Part shown: positions 28,244-37,149 of the stretch, in pieces
How the letters are laid out: each line of letters begins with the position of its first letter
Numbering within the stretch: the stretch's first letter is position 1
Origin: Anaerobacillus sp. CMMVII
GTDB taxonomy: Bacteria; Bacillota; Bacilli; Bacillales; Anaerobacillaceae
Length of the DNA stretch: 64,000 nucleotides
Direction: 5' to 3'
Assembly (NCBI RefSeq): GCF_025377685.1
Contig: NZ_JACEHK010000002.1
Span: 604,477 to 668,476 of the forward strand
The notes under the pieces: model-generated
Database searches by the model: none
What the model saw: only the letters and a program-made list of their open reading frames with translations
Told to the model about the DNA's origin: nothing
Position numbers and translations under genes: made by a program

Positions 28244-29652
28244 GATGGTATAAAATATTTTGTGTAAGACATAAATGGCCAAAATTTGGAGTCTCCAAAA
28301 AATAAAAAAGTAGGGTATCCTCGGAATTGCGACATCCCAAACAGAGAGGAAAAACCCTACTATGAAATCTATTATACCTGCTAACGAATTTACGAATCAA
28401 CTTGAAGATTTAGTAAAAAACTTTTTAAAAGATAAAATGGAGCTATACTTAAAAGAAGAAATTAAGAATTTTATTGAAGTAGAGAAACCTGATCAAGGGC
28501 TTCAACGTAACGGTTACTATGAAAGGTCATTGGACACAAAATACGGTAAAATTGAGGATATTTCTGTACCTCGTGACCGCCAAGGAGAATATAAGACTCA
28601 ATTATTTGAGCCTTACAAGCGTAGAGATGGTTGGTTAGAAGAAGCCATTATTCGTATGTACCAAACTGGGATGAGCACCCGTGATGTTGGTAAGTTTGTA
28701 GAAAGAATGGTCGGCTCAACTTACTCCGCGACAACGATTAGTAATATAACGGAAGTTGTGCATCAAGATATTGAAGCTTGGCAAAAACGTCCGTTAAATA
28801 AGAGATATTCTGTACTATATTTAGATGGAATGTATATTAAAGTTCGCCGAGATACGGTGGATAAAGAAGTTGTCTATGTTGTCATGGGGGTAAATGAAGA
28901 TGGTCACCGTGAAATTCTAGCCTTTTACGTAGGGGGACGTGAGAGTTCAACTGGATGGCATACTATTTTAGCAGATTTGTATACGCGAGGTTTAAGAGAA
29001 GTTTTATTAGGAGTTTTTGATGGATTAAGCGGCCTCGAAGAGGCTTTCCTAGCTGTGTATCCTAAAGCTGATGTACAGCGTTGTGTGGTTCACAAAGTAA
29101 GAAATACCTTAAACCAAGTACGAAAAAAAGACCAAGTTGACATATCTGAAGGATTGAAGTTAGTTTATAAATCTCCAACAAGAGAAATCGCTCAAATTCA
29201 ATTTGAGAAGTTTAAAGAAGAATGGTCTAAAAAGTATCCAAAAGAAGTTCAATCCTGGGAACAGGATCTGCCAGTGTTATTGACGTTTATGAAATATCCT
29301 ATGGATATCCGATCTGGTATTTATACAACTAATTGGATTGAAAGAACAATAAAAGAGTTTCGAAAACGTGTAAAACCAATGAATAGCCTACCTGATATTA
29401 AAGCAGCTGAGAAGATCTTGTATCTAACAGTTAAATCGATGAATGACAAATGGTCAACTAGAATATCTGCTGGATTTGCACAATCAAAATCAAAGTTACA
29501 AGAAATGTTTACTGAACGATATAACTAAAAAATGGAAAAATTTTCAGTCATGTACGGGCTCCCCTGCCATACATGACTGAAAATTCAGAAAATAACTAAA
29601 GTAATTCATAGGGCCCTACTTTTAATGCTTACACAAAATACTTGACGCTACC
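28244..29652 (+). mobile_element. Complete IS256-family insertion sequence (1409 bp)
   Basis: Imperfect inverted ends of about 25 bp share the inner TATTTTGTGTAAG (left 28244-28268; right complement at 29628-29652). An 8-bp direct repeat CGTAAAAA flanks the element on both sides, the size typical for IS256. One intact transposase gene fills the interior. The duplication and intact gene suggest a recent, possibly active insertion. Confidence 0.88.
28362..29528 (+). CDS. IS256-family mutator-type transposase
   Basis: The 388-residue protein has the length and layout of IS256 transposases. The DDE residues are visible: Asp in VLYLDGMYIKV, Asp in LLGVFDGLSGLEEAF followed by DVQRCVVHKVRN (the family's C/H signature), and Glu in TTNWIERTIKEFRKR. 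No internal stop or frameshift is seen. It cuts and rejoins the IS ends, probably by copy-out. Confidence 0.95.
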   Translation: MKSIIPANEFTNQLEDLVKNFLKDKMELYLKEEIKNFIEVEKPDQGLQRNGYYERSLDTKYGKIEDISVPRDRQGEYKTQLFEPYKRRDGWLEEAIIRMYQTGMSTRDVGKFVERMVGSTYSATTISNITEVVHQDIEAWQKRPLNKRYSVLYLDGMYIKVRRDTVDKEVVYVVMGVNEDGHREILAFYVGGRESSTGWHTILADLYTRGLREVLLGVFDGLSGLEEAFLAVYPKADVQRCVVHKVRNTLNQVRKKDQVDISEGLKLVYKSPTREIAQIQFEKFKEEWSKKYPKEVQSWEQDLPVLLTFMKYPMDIRSGIYTTNWIERTIKEFRKRVKPMNSLPDIKAAEKILYLTVKSMNDKWSTRISAGFAQSKSKLQEMFTERYN

Positions 29653-29760
29653 CGTAAAAATCCCAAAAGCCTGATTTTTACACATAAACACTAAGATAGC
29701 AGGATAAATCTTATAAAAATTTTGAGAGATTAAACATGATTGTTTTGTTTCTTTTTTATT

Positions 29761-29938
29761 GGCTGTTTACGTAAACTTTGTTGCTTTTAGGTCGTCTTTT
29801 GAGAATAAATAAGCCATTGGGAAAAATTTATTTGTCTCAATGGCTTATTTATTCTCAAAAGCTTCACGCAAAGCGTGAAGAACCAAGCATTCGCTTGGTT
29901 ACGACCTAAAAGCTAATAGCAACAATCTTCTCTTAAGA
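29761..29938. repeat. 180-bp multi-hairpin MITE-like repeat, copy 2
   Basis: It starts GGCTGTTTACGTAAACTTTG, then the nested palindromes TTTAGGTCGT, GAGAATAAATAAGCCATT, TCACGCAAAGCGTGA and ACCAAGCATTCGCTTGGT, and ends AAAGCTAATAGCAACAATC. It matches the 62462 copy in the same orientation. Confidence 0.8.
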
Positions 29939-30226
29939 AGGTGCTTCGAAGCCTCTTTTGATCATTCTCGAGTACCACAGAACTTTAACCTCTACACTTT
30001 AAACTAATTAGCATATCCTACCCGGACAAGTCATATCTATTAATTAATGAATTATGAATTGCTTGAAGTTGCTTCAAGGCTAAGATTACTCAATGAAAAT
30101 CATAAAAAATTACTTTTAAGAGCTATCTACAAAATTGGATTTTACGCTACTTTACATCTTCGAGTAACTCGCAAAACTTTACACTTTAAATTTTACACTC
30201 TACACTAAAAAAGGGGATGAATATAG
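29939..30226. other. Intergenic region before spoIVFA
   Basis: It holds degraded heptad-like sequence (GAATTATGAATTGCTTG, then ACTTTACACTTTAAATTTTACA) including a GCTTCGAAGC motif like the loops of the heptad family. No gene is seen. The spoIVFA ribosome site AAAAGGGGATG is at the end. Confidence 0.45.
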
Positions 30227-31015
30227 ATGGCGAACAGGGTCGATGAAATTCGTCGAAAAATTCAAGCAAGACGAAGAAAGATTAGTAGTGAAATAGGTAG
30301 AAAAGAGCGTTCACAACCGCAATACTATCCTAGTCATAGTGAATCAAGAGATGACACGGATTATTATTTTCCTAGTAGTGCAAAAGGAGCAGGAGAACCA
30401 GAAGAGAAATTGTTTCGAAAAGATATTTTAATGTTTCAAATCTTAACAGCCGTTTGCCTGTTTTTAATTGTTGGAATATTATTCAGAACGCAAATACCAC
30501 AACTTGAGGGGGCAAGGCAATTTGTAAAAAATTCATTTGAACAAGAATTTCAATTTGCGACTGTTGCCAATTGGTATGAGGATCAATTTGGAAAGCCGTT
30601 AGCTTTACTTCCGACGACAAGAGATGTAGCATTAGAAAATCTTGAAGGAGAAGAATTAAATGTAGCTTATGCAGTACCCGCCACTGGTCGAGTGACAAAA
30701 AGCTTTGATCAGGATGGGAAAGGTGTAATCATCGAGACTGTATCAAATTCAAATGTAGAAGCTGCCAAAAGTGGCATGGTACGTTTTGTTGCTGAAGAGG
30801 AAACGCTAGGTAAAACAGTAATTATTGCTCATTATGATGGTGGAGAGTCATGGTATGCAATGCTCGATAAGGTTGAAGTCAATCTCTATGATCACATTGA
30901 GGCTGGTAAAAAAATCGGAACAGTTTCATTAAATGACAATAAAGGTTTCTATTATTTTGCGTTAAAAGAAGGAGAAACATTTATCAATCCTCTTGAAGTG
31001 ATTTCCTTTGATTAA
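30227..31015 (+). CDS. spoIVFA: SpoIVFA, regulator of pro-sigma-K processing
   Basis: The 262-residue protein has a basic N-terminal cytoplasmic region (DEIRRKIQARRRKI), one membrane helix at about 72-89, and a LytM/M23-like domain (about 145-255: ATGRVTKSFDQDGKGVIIE ... IGTVSLN) lacking the metalloprotease metal ligands. SpoIVFA stabilises and anchors SpoIVFB and BofA in the outer forespore membrane and is cut by SpoIVB and CtpB. It overlaps spoIVFB by eight bases. Confidence 0.93.
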   Translation: MANRVDEIRRKIQARRRKISSEIGRKERSQPQYYPSHSESRDDTDYYFPSSAKGAGEPEEKLFRKDILMFQILTAVCLFLIVGILFRTQIPQLEGARQFVKNSFEQEFQFATVANWYEDQFGKPLALLPTTRDVALENLEGEELNVAYAVPATGRVTKSFDQDGKGVIIETVSNSNVEAAKSGMVRFVAEEETLGKTVIIAHYDGGESWYAMLDKVEVNLYDHIEAGKKIGTVSLNDNKGFYYFALKEGETFINPLEVISFD

Positions 31016-31874
31016 TATGATTTCATTATTAAAAAAAATAAAAATAAATCCTCTTTTTTGGTTTGTTATTGGTATAGGTGTTTTAACTGGATACTTTCGA
31101 GAAGTAATTATGGTATTTAGTATCGTTTTTATACATGAAATGGGTCATAGCGTAGCGGCCCATTTTTTTCAGTGGCGGATTCGTAAGATCGAATTATTAC
31201 CTTTCGGAGGAGTCGCTGAGGTTGAAGAATATGGAAATCGACCTTTAAAAGAGGAATTTATCGTCATCATTTCAGGCCCAATCCAACATATCTGGCTAAT
31301 CGCCTTGTCTTATCTTTTACTTCCTTTTGAATTTTGGACAATCAATGACCACCAAATGTTTATTATGCATAATTTGATGATTTTATTATTTAATTTATTA
31401 CCCATTTGGCCTTTAGATGGAGGGAAGCTTTTGTTTTTATATTTTTCAACGAAGCTACCGTTTCAAAAAAGCCTTGATAAAACACTAAAGAGCTCGCTAT
31501 TTTTATTATTTCTATTTACAGTCGTAAGTATTTATTTGTTTCCATTTCACCTAAATCTTTGGATAGTTATTTTGTTCCTACTTTTTAGTCATTATTTTGA
31601 ATGGAAGCAACGAAGCTACGCTTATATGCGTTTTCTAATGGAGCGTTACTATAAAACGGAAAAACCCTTCGCTGCAACCGTGCCAATTGTTGTTTCGGCA
31701 CACCTAACAGTGCAAGATGTATTAAAAACATTTAGACGTGGCGTTAAACATAAGATTGTTATTAAAAATGATTCAATAGCACCTAGAAAAATACTTTATG
31801 AGAAAACAGTTTTAAAAGCATTTTTTGAACAAAAAAAAGCAAATAAGCCAATAAGTAGTCTTCCGTATCAGTAA
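31008..31874 (+). CDS. spoIVFB: SpoIVFB intramembrane metalloprotease for pro-sigma-K
   Basis: The 288-residue polytopic site-2-type protease has the zinc motif HEMGH within VFIHEMGHSVAAHFF and the third ligand in NLLPIWPLDGGKLL. The C-terminal cytoplasmic CBS-like part binds ATP and substrate. It releases active sigma-K in the mother cell. I accept TTG 31008, which overlaps spoIVFA, because GAAGTGA sits seven bases upstream; ATG 31017 would be too far from that site. Confidence 0.95.
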   Translation: MINMISLLKKIKINPLFWFVIGIGVLTGYFREVIMVFSIVFIHEMGHSVAAHFFQWRIRKIELLPFGGVAEVEEYGNRPLKEEFIVIISGPIQHIWLIALSYLLLPFEFWTINDHQMFIMHNLMILLFNLLPIWPLDGGKLLFLYFSTKLPFQKSLDKTLKSSLFLLFLFTVVSIYLFPFHLNLWIVILFLLFSHYFEWKQRSYAYMRFLMERYYKTEKPFAATVPIVVSAHLTVQDVLKTFRRGVKHKIVIKNDSIAPRKILYEKTVLKAFFEQKKANKPISSLPYQ

Positions 31875-31923
31875 AACTTTGGTATTTTAACAAATAATGT
31901 TATAATTATATAATGTAAATCGA

Positions 31924-31956
31924 GACCAGCCAAAGTAAAACGGCTGGTTTTTTCTT
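31924..31956 (+). terminator. Terminator after spoIVFB
   Basis: ACCAGCC and GGCTGGT pair around AAAGTAAAAC and are followed by TTTTTTC. Confidence 0.85.
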
Positions 31957-31979
31957 AGAAGATATCAATTAATAAATAT

Positions 31980-32186
31980 CTTAGGTGATGTCTACCGCAA
32001 GCACCTAAGTTCCACGAGGTCAAAAACACGTGATCACTTAAACGCTGCCTCTGTGGTCCGGTATGTGCTCGAGGCAAAGCTGCATGTAGTAACATTAGAA
32101 GGAACACATGCTGTGACCAGTTCAGTAGCTTTTACAGGGAAAAAGCACACTATACTTTTTCCTAGGGCGCTTGCGCTTTTCTTATT
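31980..32186. repeat. Bacillus GCGCTTGCGCTTTTC repeat, copy upstream of rng
   Basis: It ends with the same AGGGCGCTTGCGCTTTTC as the 20408 copy and contains a local inverted repeat GGGAAAAAGCAC ... CTTTTTCC that also appears in the valS T-box linker. The left part is diverged (CCACGAGGTCAAA, CTCGAGGCAAAG). No gene is seen inside. Confidence 0.65.
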
Positions 32187-32209
32187 ATGGTTTAGAAGAA
32201 GGGATACAC

Positions 32210-33693
32210 ATGAAAACATTCATCTTTAATATGCTAACTAATGAACGACGGCTTGCAATTTTAGAAAATAAAAAGGTAGTTGAGATATTAATTGAAAGAC
32301 CTGATATTAACAAGATAGTTGGAAATGTCTATAAAGGGAAAGTGGTAAATGTACTTCCTGGGATGCAAGCAGCCTTCGTAGATATTGGTCTTGATAAGAA
32401 TGGGTTTTTGTACCGTGACGAGTTAGTAAGCTTCCAGCGCTCGATAGAAGCAGACGAATCAAAAAAGGAGCGCTCAATCTCTCAATTCCTCACAGTAGGA
32501 CAAGAAGTATTAGTCCAAGTTACGAAAGAAGGCTTTGGAAAGAAAGGACCAAGACTCACTGAAGTCGTTTCGTTTCCTGGTAAATACATTGTCTACATGC
32601 CTAATGCTGGTTATGTAGGAGTATCAAAAAGAATGCAAAAAGAAGAAGTACGAGAACATTGGCGAACGATTGGAATAGAGCTTTGTCAAGGTGAAGAGGG
32701 AATGATCATTCGAACAGCTACTGAAGGATTAACAAAGGAAAAGGTCGCTCAAGATTTATTTTCCTTAGGAAACTTTGGGAGGACGTTTGGAAAGAAGGAA
32801 AGAGTCTTAAACCGCCGCAACTCATTCATGAAGACAACTCAATTTTAGAAAAGGTAGTCCGTGATATTAACTTTGATGAAGTAGAAGAAATTTATATTGA
32901 TACAATGAAGGATTACTTGCTGTTAAAGGAAATGTTTACTCCATTTCCTGAGCTACTAGAGAAACTTCATTTTTATCAGAAACGTGAAAACATATTTTCA
33001 CACTTCCATATTGAGGCGGAGCTAGATAAAGCAATGCGTCGGCAAGTGTGGTTAAAGAGTGGTGCGTATTTAGTCATTGATCAAACAGAAGCGTTAACCG
33101 TTTTTGATGTAAATACAGGCAAATTTACAGGGAAATTAGATCTACAAGATACGATAGTTAAAACAAATATTGAAGCAGCCAAAGAAATTGCTAGACAATT
33201 GCGCTTGCGAGATATTGGTGGAATTATTGTCATAGATTTTATTGATATGAAGCAGGATAAAGACAAAGAAACAGTGATGAGTGTTCTTACAACGTTATTG
33301 AAAAACGATCGAACCAAAACAAATATTCTTGGATTTACTGGATTAGGATTATTAGAAATGACCCGAAAGAAAGCACGTCAAAACCTACAGGATAGTGTAT
33401 CAACAGTTTGTCCGACATGCCTAGGTAAGGGGAAAGTCCTTTCTGATGAGGCGGTAGCACATAAGGTTGAAAGAGCACTATGGGAATATAAAGGGATGGA
33501 TAGTGATGCGCTACTTGTTGAGGTACCACCGAATGTCGTGTCACTTCTAAAGGGCGAAAAGAACGAACATATAAGTCGGTTAGAAAAAGCCCTCCATTAT
33601 CAGATTTTCGTTAAAGCCAGCCAATCGCTTACTCCAAACGAATTTGCCATCCGTTTTGTCGGTAGTGTAGATGAAGTTCAGTCTAGAGTTTAG
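32210..33693 (+). pseudogene. rng: Ribonuclease G/E, frameshifted
   Basis: The first frame (from ATG 32210, behind GAAGAAGGG) encodes the S1 RNA-binding part (KGKVVNVLPGMQAAFVDIG) of an RNase E/G endonuclease and stops at 32848. The following frame carries KSLKPPQLIHEDNSILE, the catalytic region (VFDVNTGKFTG, GGIIVIDFIDM) and the Zn-link CPTCLGKG, ending at 33693. One A restored at 32767 (CCTTAGG to CCTTAAGG) gives an uninterrupted protein of about 494 residues, normal for RNase G. The enzyme processes rRNA and mRNA. Location between spoIVFB and rplU is known in many bacilli other than B. subtilis, which lacks it. Confidence 0.9.
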
Positions 33694-33778
33694 TGTTATG
33701 TGTGTTGAGTTAAGAGTTAAGTGTGATAAAGCTTCGAAGCAATTCTTTTAAACATCTCAAAACTCAAAACTCAAAACA
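33691..33778. repeat. Heptad inverted repeat, copy 4
   Basis: Heptads GTGTTAT, GTGTTGA, GTTAAGA form the left arm, GCTTCGAAGC the loop, and CTCAAAACTCAAAACTCAAA the right arm. It begins at the rng stop and ends just before the rplU promoter. Confidence 0.75.
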
Positions 33779-33781
33779 TCA

Positions 33782-33810
33782 TTGACTCTACTCAAGAAAA
33801 ATGGTAAGAT
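33782..33810 (+). promoter_or_regulatory. Sigma-A promoter of rplU-prp-rpmA
   Basis: TTGACT at 33782-33787 and TAAGAT at 33805-33810 are separated by 17 bases. Transcription would begin near 33817, just before the leader structure. Confidence 0.75.
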
Positions 33811-33814
33811 ATTT

Positions 33815-33940
33815 TTTGTTAGTTATTTGGATAACCTCCAAAGAGCTATAACCGCTCTTAAAAGGGTTAAAGATTTTATCCAAGGGATTTCCTTAGGTAA
33901 AACACCCTCATTGGCGAGTCTGAGTATAATAAGGAGGTGC
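33815..33940 (+). ncRNA. Ribosomal protein L21 leader
   Basis: The 5' leader holds AGAGCTATAACCGCTCT and further paired segments (TTTATCC/GGATAA type) before AAGGAGGTGC, and lies directly ahead of rplU. Its position and layout match the L21 leader of Firmicutes, thought to allow autoregulation of the L21-Prp-L27 operon. The call is from position and partial structure, not a covariance search. Confidence 0.7.
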
Positions 33941-33946
33941 ACGTAA

Positions 33947-34255
33947 ATGTACGCAATTATTGAAACTGGTGGAAAGCAAATCAAAGTTCAAGAAGGTCAA
34001 GAGATCTACATTGAGAAGTTAGATGCTGAAGTTGGTGAAACAGTAAGCTTCGACAACGTATTATTAGTTGGTGGAGACTCTGTTAAAGTAGGAGCTCCAT
34101 TCGTAGAAGGAGCAACTGTAACAGCTAAAGTTGAAAAAGTAGGTCGCGCGAAGAAAATCTTAGTTTATAAGTACAAAGCTAAGAAGAACTACCGTCGTAA
34201 GCAAGGTCATCGTCAACCTTACACTAAAGTTGTTATCGAAAAGATCAACGCGTAA
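33947..34255 (+). CDS. rplU: 50S ribosomal protein L21
   Basis: The 102-residue protein begins [18 protein letters not shown] and ends in the basic [17 protein letters not shown] segment typical of bL21, which binds 23S rRNA. RBS AAGGAGGTG precedes ATG 33947. It is the first gene of rplU-prp-rpmA. Confidence 0.98.
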   Translation: MYAIIETGGKQIKVQEGQEIYIEKLDAEVGETVSFDNVLLVGGDSVKVGAPFVEGATVTAKVEKVGRAKKILVYKYKAKKNYRRKQGHRQPYTKVVIEKINA

Positions 34256-34263
34256 GGTATCGT

Positions 34264-34596
34264 ATGATTACGGTAAAAGTTGTTCGCGAATCTGACAACA
34301 ACATTCGTTCTTTCGAAATGAGTGGTCATGCCAATAGCGGACCACATGGACAAGATATTGTTTGTGCTGGAGCTTCAGCCGTTTCATTTGGAACTGTTAA
34401 CGCAATCGATACATTATGTAATGTTCAGCTTGAAGTTGATATGGACAACGATGGTGGCTTTCTCCGCTGCACAGTTCCAACCGATTTGGACGTGCAAACA
34501 TATGAGAAAGTACAGCTTCTATTAGAAGCAATGGTTGTATCACTCACTTCTATTGCTGAGCAGTACGCTAAACATATTAAAATTAGGGAAACCTAG
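34264..34596 (+). CDS. prp: Ribosomal-processing cysteine protease Prp
   Basis: The 110-residue protein (formerly YsxB) has the catalytic His in MSGHANSGPHGQDIVCAGAS and the catalytic Cys within DIVCAG. Prp removes the N-terminal extension of L27 in Firmicutes. The extension and its cleavage motif are present in the next gene. Spacing from rplU is eight bases. Confidence 0.95.
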   Translation: MITVKVVRESDNNIRSFEMSGHANSGPHGQDIVCAGASAVSFGTVNAIDTLCNVQLEVDMDNDGGFLRCTVPTDLDVQTYEKVQLLLEAMVVSLTSIAEQYAKHIKIRET

Positions 34597-34609
34597 GAGG
34601 TGAATTCAC

Positions 34610-34900
34610 ATGTTAAAAATGAACCTTCAATTTTTCGCATCGAAAAAAGGGGTAGGTAGTACAAAGAACGGTCGAGACTCAATGTCAAAACGTCTTGGTA
34701 CAAAGCGTGCTGACGGTCAAACTGTAACTGGCGGATCTATTTTAGTTCGTCAACGCGGTACACGTATTTACCCAGGTGTAAACGTAGGTAGAGGTGGAGA
34801 CGACACTTTATTTGCTAAAGTTGACGGCGTGGTTAAGTTTGAACGCGTTGGTCGTGACAGAAAGCAAGTAAGTGTTTACCCAGCAGCTCAAGAAGCATAA
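34610..34900 (+). CDS. rpmA: 50S ribosomal protein L27 with cleavable N-terminal extension
   Basis: The 96-residue bL27 begins [20 protein letters not shown]. The NLQFFA extension ahead of SKKG is the Prp cleavage site known in Firmicutes; mature L27 starts after it and reaches the peptidyl transferase centre. RBS TAGGAGGTGA precedes ATG 34610. A terminator follows at once. Confidence 0.98.
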   Translation: MLKMNLQFFASKKGVGSTKNGRDSMSKRLGTKRADGQTVTGGSILVRQRGTRIYPGVNVGRGGDDTLFAKVDGVVKFERVGRDRKQVSVYPAAQEA

Positions 34901-34910
34901 TCTCTAAAAT

Positions 34911-34941
34911 AAAGTCCTAGCCATTTGGTTAGGACTTTTTT
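34911..34941 (+). terminator. Terminator of rplU-prp-rpmA
   Basis: AAGTCCTA and TAGGACTT pair around GCCATTTGGT, followed by a run of T. It ends the ribosomal operon without spo0B-obg. Confidence 0.85.
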
Positions 34942-35030
34942 GCATATAATAATGTAGAGTTTAAAGTTTGTGAAAGCTTCCCTAAGATGCCAAAAATGAC
35001 TCTTCACTAAAAAAAGGAGGTACAGCACAT

Positions 35031-35765
35031 ATGAAACTAACAGTAATCGGTCACTGGGGGGCTTACCCAAAAGCAGGGAATGCTACGTCTTGTTATCTAC
35101 TAGAGCGTGATGGCTTTAGATTATTGGTTGATTGTGGCAGTGGAGCTCTTTCACAGTTACAGCATTATTGTTCTTTAGCAGAGATTGATGCAGTGATTAT
35201 ATCTCATTACCATCATGACCATATTGCGGATATTGGCTCACTTCAATATAGTCGCCTCATTGATTTTCAGTTAAATAATACCAATAAAGCACTCTCTATT
35301 TACGGACATCCTTATGATCAAGCTGAATTTCAAAAGTTGGCAAAACCACCACATGTATTATCTTTTATTTATAACGAGGTTCATGACTCAAAAATTGGCC
35401 CATTTCGAATTACATATTTAGAAACAGACCATAAAGTCCGCTGCTATGCGATGCGATTTGAAGCGGAAGGGAAATCCATTGTCTATACGGCAGACAGTAG
35501 CTATAAAGAAGAATTTCACTCTTTCGCTAAAGATGCTGACATACTGATCTGTGAAACAAGTTTTTACGCACATCAAGATGGTAAGCCCTATGGTCATATG
35601 AATAGTACAGAGGCAGCCTTGATTGCTAGAGATGCGGGTGTGAAAAAACTGATCCTCACACACTTGCCTCATTTTGGAGATCCAGTACAACTAGTTAATG
35701 AAGCAAAATCTATTTTTAATGGTGAGGTCACATTAGCTCAGAAAGGTTTAAGATTCGACGTATAG
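35031..35765 (+). CDS. Metallo-beta-lactamase-fold hydrolase (YhfI-like)
   Basis: The 244-residue protein has the metal motif HYHHDHIADI near residue 63-70, the downstream His in LETDHKVRC, the Asp in YTADSSYKEEF and the last His in LILTHLPHF. The pattern matches RNase Z-like/YhfI MBL-fold enzymes of unknown substrate. It has its own strong ribosome site (AAAAGGAGG) and a terminator, so it is monocistronic. In B. subtilis spo0B-obg occupy the position after rpmA, so this gene marks a synteny break. Confidence 0.85.
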   Translation: MKLTVIGHWGAYPKAGNATSCYLLERDGFRLLVDCGSGALSQLQHYCSLAEIDAVIISHYHHDHIADIGSLQYSRLIDFQLNNTNKALSIYGHPYDQAEFQKLAKPPHVLSFIYNEVHDSKIGPFRITYLETDHKVRCYAMRFEAEGKSIVYTADSSYKEEFHSFAKDADILICETSFYAHQDGKPYGHMNSTEAALIARDAGVKKLILTHLPHFGDPVQLVNEAKSIFNGEVTLAQKGLRFDV

Positions 35766-35766
35766 A

Positions 35767-35800
35767 AAAGCTCATGGCCAAGTTGGTCTTGAGCTTTTTC
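35767..35800 (+). terminator. Terminator after the MBL-fold gene
   Basis: AAAGCTCA and TGAGCTTT pair around an inner TGGCCAAGTTGGTCT, followed by TTC TTTT. Confidence 0.75.
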
Positions 35801-35916
35801 TTTTGTTAACGCCCTTCTAAGTTCATTTCAATTATCAATTTTCCTGAGTGAGAAATGCAATTGTAAATTTTTAAAAGAGGAAATCCCGGTATTTTACGGG
35901 GGTCAATTTTTAAAAC

Positions 35917-35953
35917 TTTACAATCACTGAAAAGTATTTACAATTTCTTTACG
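35917..35953 (+). promoter_or_regulatory. Candidate PhoP box for the pst operon
   Basis: TTTACA at 35917 and 35937 and TTTACG at 35948 resemble the TT(A/C/T)ACA repeats bound by PhoP. The last two are spaced 11 bases start to start, as PhoP sites are. They lie 115-150 bases before pstS. The rest of the 35801-36069 gap has no gene; the GGGAGGAAA ribosome site is at its end. Confidence 0.6.
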
Positions 35954-36069
35954 CTACGTTCATTCCAGCTTTAAATTTGAGGAGTAAATTAGAACTTGTA
36001 AAGGAGATTTGTAGTTTAAGAGACTATATCTTCTAAAAAACGAAAACATTTTCGGGAGGAAAATACCAA

Positions 36070-37068
36070 ATGAAAAAGTTCAAACGTTCTATGTTAGCAT
36101 TAACAGTTGCAACAGTATTAGCAGTGGCTACTGCATGTGGGAGTGGGGAGCAGGCTACTAAGGATAACACTCAAACTGCAAGTAGCTCTCCTCAAACTAA
36201 TGGGCAAAAAGAAGAAAAACAGGAAGAAAAGCTTTCTGGAACAATTGCTATTGATGGATCTTCAACAGTTTTCCCAATTCTTGAAGCTGTATCAGAAGAA
36301 TATAACAAAGTTCAACCGGATGTAAAAGCTCCTGTAGGTGTTTCTGGTACAGGTGGTGGCTTTAAGCGTTTCGTAATCGGTGAAACAGATTTTAGTAATG
36401 CATCTCGCCCAATCAAAGACGAAGAAGCTGCGCTAGCTGCAGATAATGGCGTTGAATATATCGAGTTAAAACTAGCATTTGATGGTTTATCAGTAGTGGT
36501 AAGTAAAGATAACGACTTTGTAGATTACTTAACTGTCGAAGAACTTACAAAAATGTGGGTAGACGGTTCGGAAGTTGTCACTTGGAAAGATGTTCGTCCA
36601 GAATGGCCAGAAATTAAAATTGAATTCTTCAGCCCAGGACATGACTCTGGAACATATGACTACTGGAATGAAGTAATTCTAAATAAAACAGATATTCGTA
36701 AAGATGCTCAACTTTCAGAAGACGACAATGTTCTAGTAATGGGTGTTGCTGGTGGTCAAGGTGGTCTTGGTTACTTTGGTTATGCTTACTATTATGAAAA
36801 CCAAGATAAATTAAAAGTAGTGCCTATTGACAATGGAAAGGGTCCAATCGTACCAACAGAAGAAACAATTAACGATGGCACATACGCGCCACTATCAAGA
36901 CCAATGTACATGTATGTTAATAAAGAGTCGTTAAAACGTCTTGAAGTTTTAGACTACTTAACGTTCTTAAATACACATGTAGGTGAATTAGCACTAGAAG
37001 TTGGCTATATTAACTTGCAACAAGCGGATTATGACAATAATGCAGAAATCATCAATAGTGCTAAATAG
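36070..37068 (+). CDS. pstS: Phosphate-binding lipoprotein PstS
   Basis: The 332-residue protein has a lipoprotein signal with Cys23 (ATAC), a low-complexity linker, and the PstS phosphate-binding segments [34 protein letters not shown] and [12 protein letters not shown]. It captures phosphate outside the membrane for PstCAB. It is the first and presumably most abundant gene of the operon. Confidence 0.97.
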   Translation: MKKFKRSMLALTVATVLAVATACGSGEQATKDNTQTASSSPQTNGQKEEKQEEKLSGTIAIDGSSTVFPILEAVSEEYNKVQPDVKAPVGVSGTGGGFKRFVIGETDFSNASRPIKDEEAALAADNGVEYIELKLAFDGLSVVVSKDNDFVDYLTVEELTKMWVDGSEVVTWKDVRPEWPEIKIEFFSPGHDSGTYDYWNEVILNKTDIRKDAQLSEDDNVLVMGVAGGQGGLGYFGYAYYYENQDKLKVVPIDNGKGPIVPTEETINDGTYAPLSRPMYMYVNKESLKRLEVLDYLTFLNTHVGELALEVGYINLQQADYDNNAEIINSAK

Positions 37069-37149
37069 TTTTTGATAAATAGAAAAGGGAAGGGGTGGAC
37101 AATACGTCACCCCTACCACTCTATGTTTTACGCAATAAGGGGGATGGAA

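Larger units (their letters stand above)
28209..29760. mobile_element. AGGCT MITE-like sequence interrupted by an IS256-family insertion
   Basis: The left part AGGCTGTTTTCGCAAAGTTT up to CGTAAAAA (28236-28243), joined to CGTAAAAATCCCAAAAGCC from 29653 onward, rebuilds the same sequence as the uninterrupted MITE at 16558. The right part ends within AT-rich sequence next to another repeat at 29761, so the original right terminus is not clear. Confidence 0.65.

Noticed and set aside
32210..33693. Two separate genes for an S1 protein and a nuclease
   Set aside because: The joined frames reproduce RNase G end to end with only one base restored.
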